19,646 nucleotides of DNA. Origin: CAYFHQ01 sp964342805 (GTDB lineage Bacteria; Bacillota; Clostridia; Peptostreptococcales; Acidaminobacteraceae). Position numbers and translations under genes: made by a program. The DNA is taken from NCBI GenBank assembly GCA_964342805.1, contig CAYFHQ010000072.1, forward strand, positions 1-19,646. The letters run 5' to 3'. The notes beneath the pieces were generated by a model, which had not been told where the DNA came from, did not search any database, and saw nothing but the letters and a program-made list of their open reading frames with translations. Shown one piece after another: positions 1 to 6,693 of this stretch (positions are counted from its first letter, which is position 1; each line of letters opens with the position of its first letter).

Positions 1-218
1 TGACGGGTCTCGGCAGAAAACTCCAGGTCCAGGCTGAGCAAGCCGGCCTACCTGTGGACTCCAACCCCCGCAGGGCGGGAGACGCGGCTGTGAGCGACTT
101 ACGGAAAAACGTACCGCCCCAGCTTTTTGCCGTGGTGAACACCATGATCGATCTCATTGGAGAAGTAGAGAAGAAGGCGGAAGGTAATGAAGGTCAACCG
201 AACCAGTCGGACAAGTAA
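1..218 (+). CDS. FlhB-type C-terminal domain protein, 3' end only
   Basis: An open frame enters the window at base 3 and stops at TAA 216-218, giving 71 residues of a C-terminus. The segment reading QAGLPVDSNP, then about 15 residues later NVPPQLFAVVNTMIDLI, follows the pattern of the cytoplasmic C-terminal domain of the FlhB/YscU export-gate family and its short stand-alone relatives such as Bacillus YlqH: GVPV..NP, a variable helix, then IPeeLy.aVA.il. The NPTH autocleavage site lies upstream of this part in full FlhB and cannot be judged here. The tail is charged and probably disordered. It overlaps the next gene by 32 bases, so the two are co-transcribed. The assignment rests on a short alignment from memory; whether this is full FlhB or only the soluble homologue needs sequence to the left. 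Confidence 0.55.
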   Translation, partial: TGLGRKLQVQAEQAGLPVDSNPRRAGDAAVSDLRKNVPPQLFAVVNTMIDLIGEVEKKAEGNEGQPNQSDK

Positions 219-633
219 GACAGACAAAACAAAGGGACCAGCCAAGCCCCAAGCAAGACCCAGGGTAACCTTTTCTGAAATCCTAAGCAATATGGACGAC
301 CAGAGCAGGTCCAAGGAAATGTTGGAGGAGTTGCTGGATGAAATACGGCACAAGGGGAATTCTCTTGTGGAAAACCGGACCGTGGAGACCTTGACCGAAT
401 ACAAGTCCATGATCAAGGGCTTTATCGACGAGGCGGTTTCCCAGGGTCTCAAGGTTGACGAACACCGGGGCTTTAGCCGGTCGGGCCGTAGCCGGGTGGT
501 CCGGACAGTCAAAGAGGTAGACAAGCGCTTGTTGGAACTGACCAATATCATTTTGGGTCAGGAAAAGAAGCAGATCCGCATACTTGAAAAGATTGGTCAA
601 ATCCAAGGCTTATTGGTAGATCTCATGTTATAA
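187..633 (+). CDS. YaaR family protein (DUF327)
   Basis: This 148-residue soluble protein of unknown biochemical role matches the YaaR/DUF327 family in length (Bacillus YaaR is about 146 aa). The C-terminal part is the most telling: GRSRVVRTVKEVDKRLLEL is followed by KKQIRILEKIGQIQGLLVDL, which closely resembles the YaaR ending with its ERIGEIKGLLINL motif. Residues 1-30 are basic and low in hydrophobicity. The rest is predicted mainly helical, with no signal peptide or membrane segment. ATG 187 has an AAGGCGG-type ribosome site about 6 bases upstream. The start lies inside the preceding FlhB-like gene, so the two are translationally coupled. A terminator follows directly. Linking it to flagella would be inference from the neighbour only. 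Confidence 0.8.
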   Translation: MKVNRTSRTSKTDKTKGPAKPQARPRVTFSEILSNMDDQSRSKEMLEELLDEIRHKGNSLVENRTVETLTEYKSMIKGFIDEAVSQGLKVDEHRGFSRSGRSRVVRTVKEVDKRLLELTNIILGQEKKQIRILEKIGQIQGLLVDLML

Positions 634-638
634 AAAAT

Positions 639-683
639 GCCCTGAGAGTGAGTGGTAGAAAACACAAGTCTCGGGGCTTTTTT
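639..683 (+). terminator. Intrinsic terminator after the yaaR-family gene
   Basis: GCCCTGAGA (639-647) pairs with TCTCGGGGC (669-677), 9 bp with one T-G wobble, across a 21-base loop. Six T residues (678-683) follow. It starts 6 bases after the yaaR stop codon and separates that operon from pcrA. Confidence 0.75.
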
Positions 684-751
684 GTGGCCTATTTCCGCGG
701 GACGCCCCCTACAGAAATAGGGCAATTTGTGATACGATAAAGAGCGATTAA

Positions 752-760
752 TGTTATAAT
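752..760 (+). promoter_or_regulatory. Extended -10 promoter for pcrA-ligA
   Basis: TGTTATAAT has a perfect -10 hexamer at 755-760 and the TGn extension at 752-754. I see no good -35 at 17 bp, which fits an extended -10 promoter. Transcription would begin near 767, leaving a leader of about 35 bases before the pcrA start. Confidence 0.6.
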
Positions 761-801
761 GAACCGAACTGATGTTCGAATAAATAAGCAAGGAGAACGA
801 G

Positions 802-2997
802 ATGGATATTAGCATGTTAAACCCCATGCAGCGCAAGGCTGTGGAAACGGTAGAAGGCCCCTTACTGGTCTTGGCGGGTGCAGGTTCTGGGAAGACCAGG
901 GTCTTGACCAACCGCATAGGCTACCTTATTGAAGAAAAAGATGTGTTTCCAAGCCAAATCTTGGCGATCACCTTTACCAATAAGGCTGCTGGTGAAATGA
1001 AGGCCCGTATAGAAGGTTTGATTGGCCCTATTTCTGCAGGCATGTGGGTGGGCACCTTCCACGCGACATGTGTTCGAATTCTCCGTAGAGATATAGAGCG
1101 GCTGGGCTATACAAAGGACTTTGTCATTTATGACCCAGCAGACCAGAAGACCCTTGTAAAGGAATGTTTAAAGGAACTGAATATAGACGACAAGACCACG
1201 ACGCCTAAGTTTGTGATCAATAAAATCAGCGAAGCCAAGAATGACATGCTGACACCAGAGGCCTATAGTGAGCTCTACTGGTCAGACTACCAGCTTCGGG
1301 ATATTTGTAAGCTGTTTGAACTCTACCAAAAGAAACTCAAGGCCAATAACGCCATGGACTTCGATGACTTGATCCTTAAGGCCATTACCTTGCTGGAGGA
1401 GAACGACGAAGTATTGTCTTACTACCAGCGCAAGTTCCACTATGTCATGGTGGACGAGTATCAGGATACCAATAAGGCCCAGTACACCCTGGTTAAAATG
1501 CTTTCAGAGGGTTATGGTAACCTTTGCGTAGTGGGCGATATTGACCAGAGTATCTATGGATGGCGGGGAGCTGATATCCGCAACATCCGTGACTTTGAAA
1601 AAGACTATAAAAATGCGACCTTGATTAAGCTGGAGCAAAACTACCGGTCAACCGAGGTCATTCTAAATGCAGCCAATGCTGTGATTGAGCGCAATACCTC
1701 CCGTAAGCCAAAGAAACTATGGACGGACCGGGACGGTGGCGAGCTGATCCGCTACTACATGGGCCAAAACGAGTATGACGAGTCCCGGTTTGTGGCTGAA
1801 AAAATCCGTAGCCTCCACCGCAATGACGGACGGGCTTGGGAAGACTTTGCTATTTTGTACCGGACCAACGCCCAGTCCAGGGTCCTGGAAGAAAGCCTCA
1901 TGCGGGAAAACATTCCCTACCGGATTGTTGGCGGACTGAAGTTCTACGACCGTAAGGAAGTAAAGGACGCCATGGCCTACCTGCGTTTGATCCAGAACCC
2001 CAAGGACGATGTTGGAGTCCTGCGAGTGGTTAATGTGCCCAAGCGGGGTATTGGGGCCAAGACCATTGAAAATGTCCGGTCTTATGCCCGACAACAAGAC
2101 CTTTCTCTTTACGAAGCCATTGAGGAAATGGTGGAAGGGGCCATGCTACCTAACCGGTCCCTAAAGGGTCTGTCAGAGTTTGTCCAGGCGGTGCGCCCTT
2201 ACATGGAACAAAGAGAGTCCATGCCAGTTTCTCAAATTTATGAGGGCATTCTAGCAGACACGGGCTATAAGAAGATCCTTGAGTTGGACGGGACCATTGA
2301 GTCACGGACAAGAATTGATAACCTCAATGAAATGCTCAATGGGATATATGAGTTTGAAAAGGCCACTGAGGACCCATCACTCTTGGAGTTCTTGGCCCAG
2401 ATCAGCCTCATGTCTGACATTGACGGCCTAGACGAGGAACAGGATGGCATTCTAATGATGACCCTCCACTCAGCCAAGGGCCTTGAATTCCCTGTTGTCT
2501 TTATCGTGGGCATGGAAGAGGGAATCTTCCCTTCCAGCCGGTCCCTGGATGACGACGAGGGCATAGAGGAAGAGCGACGTCTGGCCTATGTGGGCATTAC
2601 CCGGGCAGAAGACCAGCTTTTCATTAGTCATGCCTATATGCGCAACCAGTACGGTAGAACGGCTGTCAACCTGGTGTCGCGTTTTATTGAAGAGATTCCA
2701 AGTGACCTTGTGGACGCCGGTTCAGGTACCATTGCTGTCCGTAAGTCTTCAACCTTGGATTTTAAGAGCAAGATGATCGATGGCTTTAAGCCCATTCGTA
2801 AGGTGGAGCCTGCTGGCAAAACTGCAGACCCTACGGACATTCGACCAGGAACAAAGGTACTCCACCAGTCCTTTGGAGACGGTACGGTGATTACCATTTC
2901 AGGGGCTGGAGACAAGGCCATTGCCACCATTGCCTTTGACAAGAAGGGGATTAAGAAGCTTCAAGTGGGCATGGCACCTATGGAAATTGTAGGTTAG
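802..2997 (+). CDS. pcrA: ATP-dependent DNA helicase PcrA (UvrD/Rep family)
   Basis: This is the superfamily 1A 3'-5' DNA helicase used in Gram-positive bacteria for nucleotide-excision repair, for clearing RecA or RNA polymerase from DNA, and for rolling-circle replication. The 731 residues match the usual PcrA length (about 720-740). Visible motifs are the Q motif LNPMQRKAV, Walker A AGAGSGKT at residues 25-32, motif II VDEYQD at 217-222, motif III GDIDQSIYGWRGAD just after it, motif IV region QNYRST, motif V LHSAKGLEF and motif VI AYVGITRAEDQL. The last 50 residues (TKVLHQSFGDGTV onward) form the Tudor-like domain that binds RNA polymerase in PcrA. ATG 802 has an AAGGAGA ribosome site. The stop abuts the ligA ribosome site, and pcrA-ligA is a common Firmicute pair. 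Confidence 0.98.
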   Translation: MDISMLNPMQRKAVETVEGPLLVLAGAGSGKTRVLTNRIGYLIEEKDVFPSQILAITFTNKAAGEMKARIEGLIGPISAGMWVGTFHATCVRILRRDIERLGYTKDFVIYDPADQKTLVKECLKELNIDDKTTTPKFVINKISEAKNDMLTPEAYSELYWSDYQLRDICKLFELYQKKLKANNAMDFDDLILKAITLLEENDEVLSYYQRKFHYVMVDEYQDTNKAQYTLVKMLSEGYGNLCVVGDIDQSIYGWRGADIRNIRDFEKDYKNATLIKLEQNYRSTEVILNAANAVIERNTSRKPKKLWTDRDGGELIRYYMGQNEYDESRFVAEKIRSLHRNDGRAWEDFAILYRTNAQSRVLEESLMRENIPYRIVGGLKFYDRKEVKDAMAYLRLIQNPKDDVGVLRVVNVPKRGIGAKTIENVRSYARQQDLSLYEAIEEMVEGAMLPNRSLKGLSEFVQAVRPYMEQRESMPVSQIYEGILADTGYKKILELDGTIESRTRIDNLNEMLNGIYEFEKATEDPSLLEFLAQISLMSDIDGLDEEQDGILMMTLHSAKGLEFPVVFIVGMEEGIFPSSRSLDDDEGIEEERRLAYVGITRAEDQLFISHAYMRNQYGRTAVNLVSRFIEEIPSDLVDAGSGTIAVRKSSTLDFKSKMIDGFKPIRKVEPAGKTADPTDIRPGTKVLHQSFGDGTVITISGAGDKAIATIAFDKKGIKKLQVGMAPMEIVG

Positions 2998-3011
2998 TGA
3001 AGGGGAATTTT

Positions 3012-5099
3012 ATGACTGACAAGAAAGACACTGGGCTCCCTTTAACAGGGTATGAACAGTTTTTAGATATTCAGGTTGAGGTCTTTGCTCAGCTTGCCAA
3101 TGACCTGTTTGCAGGTGACATGGGCAAGTTGGTTGACCAACTCAAGGATCGACTTCGATTGGCCTCCCATGAGTATTACGTACTCAATCAGCCAACCATG
3201 ACGGACTCGGAATATGACCGTTTACTCAAAACCCTACAAAGAGTGGAAGAGGCCTACCCTGAGTATCAAAGTGTGGACTCACCTACTCAAAGGGTAGGGG
3301 CACCGCCCCTGTCCAGCTTCACCCAGGTCCAGCATAGGGTCAGACTCTTGAGTCTAGACAATGCCTATAATGGGGACGATCTTAAAGACTTTGATGGACG
3401 GCTGGTCAAGGACTTGGCCTCACCGCCAACCTATACGGTTGAATACAAGATCGATGGCCTCAGCGTGGCCCTGCGTTATGAAGCGGGTGTCTTTGTGGAA
3501 GGTGCGACCCGGGGGGACGGCAGTGTAGGGGAAAACATCACTGAGAACCTGCGTACGGTCCGGAGTATCCCTTTGCGCTTGAAAGAACCTGTGGACATTA
3601 TTGTTCGGGGAGAAGTCTACTTCCCCAAGGCCAAGTTTGAAGACTTAAATCAACGTCAGGAAGAACAAGGTCTCCAGGCCTTTGCCAATCCTCGAAATGC
3701 AGCTGCTGGGTCCCTACGTCAGTTGGACTCAAGAATAACAGCGGGCAGGGCCCTGGACATATTTGTCTTTGATGTGCTAGACGGTGACGTACCCCACGAC
3801 AGCCACTATAAGAACTTTGAGTATTTGCGGTCCCTTGGCTTTAAGACTGCCGAGGCGAGACACTATACATCCATATACCAGGTGGCCCAGTATTGTGACG
3901 ACATGATCACCATCCGCCATGACTTGCCTTATGAAATCGATGGCATGGTTGTGAAAACCGATAGTCTGGTTCAGCGAAATGAGTTAGGTGTGAAGGCCAA
4001 AAGTCCTCGTTGGGCAACAGCCTACAAGTTCCCTGCAGAAGAGCAGGAGACCATTATAAAGAAGATTATCATTCAAGTGGGCCGAACAGGTGTGATTACA
4101 CCCAAGGCTGAATTTGAACCAGTGGAAGTGGCAGGATCAACTGTGACCTACGCAACCCTCCACAACCAGGATTTTATTGATGAAAAAGACATACGCATTG
4201 GCGATCGGGTGGTTATTCAAAAAGCAGGGGACGTCATTCCAGCTGTGGTACGGGTTCTTTCTTTAAATGAAGACAATCGATCTGAGCCCTACCGCCTGCC
4301 GACCCATTGTCCGGAATGTGACACGGAGACTGTGCGCCTGGAGGGGGAAGTGGCCCTTCGGTGTCCCAATGCCTTCTGCCCTGCTAAACTCCGCAGGGGG
4401 ATTATCCACTTCGTGTCCAAGGCGGCCATGGATATCGATGGCCTAGGTCCAAGTCAGATCACCCAGTTACTAAAGGCCAAGCTTATTGGCAATGTGGCAG
4501 ATATCTATCAACTCCACGAGCATAGGGACCGTATTTTAATGCTGGAGCGGATGGGAGAAAAGTCAGTGGACAATATGCTTGCTGCCATTGAAAAGTCAAA
4601 AGCAAATGATGTGAGCAAGTTAATCTCTGGTTTTGGTATTCCCCTAGTGGGCACCCGGGCAGCCCAAATCCTGTCCCAGGCCTTCGGGAGTCTAGAAGGC
4701 ATACAGCAGGCTTCCTTGGAAGAGTTAATAGCAGTTGACGAAATTGGGGACAAGATGGCCCTGAGTGTGATGAACTTCTTGGGTTCAGAAAACCAAAGAG
4801 CCCTGATTGACCGTCTAAAAGCCTATGGAGTCAACCTTAACCACCTGGTGGAGACACCTGTGGAAGCCAAAGAGGGTTTTTCAGGAAAGACCTTTGTTCT
4901 CACAGGAACCCTGACCATGTGGAAGCGGTCAGAAGCCAAGAAGCTGATTGAGTCTCTTGGTGGCAAGGTGACCGGCAGTGTGAGTAAGAAGACAGACTTT
5001 GTGGTTTATGGCGAAAATGCAGGTTCAAAGCTGACCAAGGCCCAAGACCTAGGCGTGGAAACCATGACAGAGCAGGAGTTTGCTGACCGATTAGAATAG
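3012..5099 (+). CDS. ligA: NAD-dependent DNA ligase LigA
   Basis: LigA seals nicks in duplex DNA using NAD+, during replication and repair. The domain order is complete: Ia domain (HEYYVLNQPTMTDSEYDRL), adenylation domain with the catalytic lysine in KIDG (K146), OB fold, a Cys4 zinc finger (C433, C436, C451, C456), helix-hairpin-helix repeats, and a C-terminal BRCT domain (GKTFVLTGTL to the end). I chose ATG 3012 because AGGGGA at 3001-3006 sits 5 bases upstream, immediately after the pcrA stop. A GTG at 2997 overlaps that stop and would lose this site. The 695-residue product is about 30 residues longer than usual at the N-terminus. An internal ATG at 3120 would give a canonical start but has a poor ribosome site. 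A strong terminator follows. Confidence 0.97.
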   Translation: MTDKKDTGLPLTGYEQFLDIQVEVFAQLANDLFAGDMGKLVDQLKDRLRLASHEYYVLNQPTMTDSEYDRLLKTLQRVEEAYPEYQSVDSPTQRVGAPPLSSFTQVQHRVRLLSLDNAYNGDDLKDFDGRLVKDLASPPTYTVEYKIDGLSVALRYEAGVFVEGATRGDGSVGENITENLRTVRSIPLRLKEPVDIIVRGEVYFPKAKFEDLNQRQEEQGLQAFANPRNAAAGSLRQLDSRITAGRALDIFVFDVLDGDVPHDSHYKNFEYLRSLGFKTAEARHYTSIYQVAQYCDDMITIRHDLPYEIDGMVVKTDSLVQRNELGVKAKSPRWATAYKFPAEEQETIIKKIIIQVGRTGVITPKAEFEPVEVAGSTVTYATLHNQDFIDEKDIRIGDRVVIQKAGDVIPAVVRVLSLNEDNRSEPYRLPTHCPECDTETVRLEGEVALRCPNAFCPAKLRRGIIHFVSKAAMDIDGLGPSQITQLLKAKLIGNVADIYQLHEHRDRILMLERMGEKSVDNMLAAIEKSKANDVSKLISGFGIPLVGTRAAQILSQAFGSLEGIQQASLEELIAVDEIGDKMALSVMNFLGSENQRALIDRLKAYGVNLNHLVETPVEAKEGFSGKTFVLTGTLTMWKRSEAKKLIESLGGKVTGSVSKKTDFVVYGENAGSKLTKAQDLGVETMTEQEFADRLE

Positions 5100-5156
5100 G
5101 TTGCCATGGAAACTTGCATGGGATCACACAGCTTTGGAAATAAAAAGGAAATGATC

Positions 5157-5187
5157 AAGGTTGCACAGTAAATGTGCAACCTTTTTT
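5157..5187 (+). terminator. Intrinsic terminator of the pcrA-ligA operon
   Basis: AAGGTTGCACA (5157-5167) pairs perfectly with TGTGCAACCTT (5173-5183) across the loop GTAAA. T residues continue to 5187. It lies 58 bases after the ligA stop. Confidence 0.92.
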
Positions 5188-5210
5188 ATGTTTAATCAAA
5201 AGGCATGGAT

Positions 5211-5262
5211 AATAATGGTCATCTAATTGATAATAAATATCGATTAGATAACCATTATTTTT
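5211..5262. repeat. Long near-perfect inverted repeat ending in a T run
   Basis: Bases 5211-5232 pair with 5238-5259 across a 5-base loop (ATAAA). Of 22 positions, 20 are Watson-Crick, one is a T-G wobble (5228/5242) and one is a mismatch (C5220/A5250). The right arm runs into T5258-T5262. It may be a second or antisense-facing terminator, a transcript-stabilising hairpin, or a remnant of a mobile repeat. It is the most regular secondary structure in the gap. Confidence 0.7.
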
Positions 5263-5270
5263 GATCTTGC

Positions 5271-5285
5271 AATTGTCAGACAACT
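5271..5285. promoter_or_regulatory. CodY-like operator upstream of oppB
   Basis: AATTGTCAGACAACT matches 12 of 15 positions of the CodY box consensus AATTTTCWGAAAATT and is itself a near-palindrome (TTGTC-A-GACAA). CodY is the GTP/branched-chain amino acid sensor that represses peptide-uptake operons in several Firmicutes. Whether this organism has CodY cannot be seen. The site is about 205 bases upstream of the best oppB promoter, which weakens direct repression. Confidence 0.35.
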
Positions 5286-5434
5286 ACAAAGGAAATTGTC
5301 CAATTTACTTTACTGTTAATCTATGAATTTAGTGGGTAAAAATAGAAATTGTAAGGGGTAAATCATCTAACATTTCCGAATCCTTATCATTTTCGTAATA
5401 ATCCTGTAACGTTACTAACTTCAACACTTTGCGG

Positions 5435-5566
5435 AATTGTTACAATCTCTTAAAAGTCGTATCATTACGAAAACGTTGAAAAATAGCGCATTTGGAGGTA
5501 TATTTAATAGGTGTTAACGTGTACAACTTCACAATTTAACAAATAGTCTATGGATTTGTAACAATT
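5435..5566. repeat. Inverted pair of AATTGTTACAA motifs flanking a promoter
   Basis: AATTGTTACAA occurs at 5435-5445, and its exact reverse complement TTGTAACAATT at 5556-5566. Each is nearly palindromic (ATTGT-T-ACAAT). Their centres are 121 bp apart, and the candidate oppB promoter at 5476-5504 lies between them. This is the geometry of a paired operator. I do not recognise the cognate regulator. Confidence 0.4.
5476..5504 (+). promoter_or_regulatory. Candidate sigma-A promoter for oppBCDF
   Basis: TTGAAA (5476-5481) is followed after 17 bp by TATATT (5499-5504). It is the best-scoring pair I find in the gap. It would give a leader of about 250 bases before oppB, so a closer, weaker promoter (for example around 5604-5632) cannot be excluded. 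Confidence 0.45.
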
Positions 5567-5759
5567 TTCGACAATGGTTGAGACGGAAAAGTGCGTCGAA
5601 ATATTACTTTGTGTGAAATATGTTGGTATTTTAGGAATAATACAAGATTTCATTCATGGCGCATCATTTCATTGATCCTTGTCTTGGAGTGGGACAATCT
5701 AGGGCCGTCGTTTCATTTGAGGGGGGCACAGAGGAAAATACTCGAAAGGGGTGTACAGT

Positions 5760-6683
5760 TTGCTTAGATACACACTACGTAGAATGGTATCTATGCTAAT
5801 CACTTTGTGGTTTGTCATTACGATTACGTTCTTTCTAATGCATGCAATACCAGGTGGACCATTTGATGTAAGTGAGAAAGCACTACCAGAACCAGTATTG
5901 CAGGCGTTGGAGGAGAAGTACCATTTGAACGACCCGCTTTACAAGCAGTACTACGATTATCTAGTAGGTGTTGTAACCTTTGATCTTGGACCATCGTTCC
6001 AGCGTCCAAGTATCACAGTAAACCAGCTCATCGAGCAGGGCTTCCCTGTTTCAGCAAGATTGGGTGGTTTGGCAGCATTGGTTGTAATGGTGGTCGGTGT
6101 ACCGATTGGCATTATATCGGCACTTAAACAGAACAAATGGGAGGATTACGTGGTTACGGTGTTTGCGACTTTGGGGGTTGCGGTACCTGGCTTCGTACTC
6201 GGTACACTCATCGTGTATGTATTTAGTGCTAGGCTCGGATGGCTTCCGTCCTTCGGCCTTGACACTTGGAAGCACTACATAGGACCGGTTATAACTTTGT
6301 CTGGTTTCTCCATGGCCTTTGTAGCGCGTCTAACGCGTTCCAGTCTTCTAGAAGTTCTTCAGCAGGACTACATTCGTACTGCACGGGCAAAGGGACTTCC
6401 AGAGTTTGTTGTTATCTTCAAGCACGCATTGAAGAACTCATTGATTCCTGTAGTTACTTACATGGGTCCAATGATCGCAGCAATCATGACCGGTTCCTTC
6501 GTAACGGAAAAGATTTTTGCTATTCCAGGTATGGGTCGTCACTTCGTTGAAGCAGTAGGTAACCGTGACTACACAGTACTACTGGGTACGACGATCTTCT
6601 ACGCGGCATTTGCCATCTTTATGATTTTCTTGGTGGACATTGCATATGGTTTGATCGATCCACGGATCAAACTTGGAGAGTAG
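5760..6683 (+). CDS. oppB: Oligopeptide ABC transporter permease OppB
   Basis: OppB is one of the two membrane-spanning subunits of the peptide importer. I choose TTG 5760 as start. It follows AAAGGGG (5745-5751) by 8 bases and yields MLRYTLRRMVSML, the usual OppB beginning. GTG 5751 would overlap that ribosome site. The 307-residue product has a first membrane helix at about residues 7-28, an extracellular segment, and then five more helices. The cytoplasmic coupling (EAA) loop reads DYIRTARAKGLPEFVVIFKH from residue 203 and contacts an ATPase subunit. The ending DIAYGLIDPRIKLG is typical of the family. oppC starts 10 bases after the stop. Confidence 0.93.
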   Translation: MLRYTLRRMVSMLITLWFVITITFFLMHAIPGGPFDVSEKALPEPVLQALEEKYHLNDPLYKQYYDYLVGVVTFDLGPSFQRPSITVNQLIEQGFPVSARLGGLAALVVMVVGVPIGIISALKQNKWEDYVVTVFATLGVAVPGFVLGTLIVYVFSARLGWLPSFGLDTWKHYIGPVITLSGFSMAFVARLTRSSLLEVLQQDYIRTARAKGLPEFVVIFKHALKNSLIPVVTYMGPMIAAIMTGSFVTEKIFAIPGMGRHFVEAVGNRDYTVLLGTTIFYAAFAIFMIFLVDIAYGLIDPRIKLGE

Positions 6684-6693
6684 GGGGTAGACC

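Larger units (their letters stand above)
5100..5759. other. Non-coding regulatory gap between ligA and oppB
   Basis: About 660 bases carry no convincing gene on either strand. After the ligA terminator the composition becomes clearly AT-rich. The stretch holds a long imperfect hairpin, a CodY-like box, a TTGAAA/TATATT promoter and two oppositely oriented AATTGTTACAA motifs, each listed separately. Short frames exist (for example 5656-5799), but none has a ribosome site. The last 60 bases, with several runs of G, lead into the oppB ribosome site. Confidence 0.7.

Noticed and set aside
99..551. Minus-strand open frames opposite the yaaR gene and, likewise, long antisense frames opposite pcrA, opp, the amidase and rph
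   Set aside because: They are by-products of codon use in the + strand genes: no ribosome sites, no recognisable domains, and low-complexity translations.
5512..5547. Short GTG frame after GGAGG at 5494-5498
   Set aside because: The spacing from GGAGG to GTG is about 13 bases and the product would have 11 residues; GGAGG here is more likely part of the promoter spacer.
5656..5799. 47-codon frame running into oppB in another frame
   Set aside because: It has no ribosome site, overlaps the oppB start out of frame and resembles no family I know.
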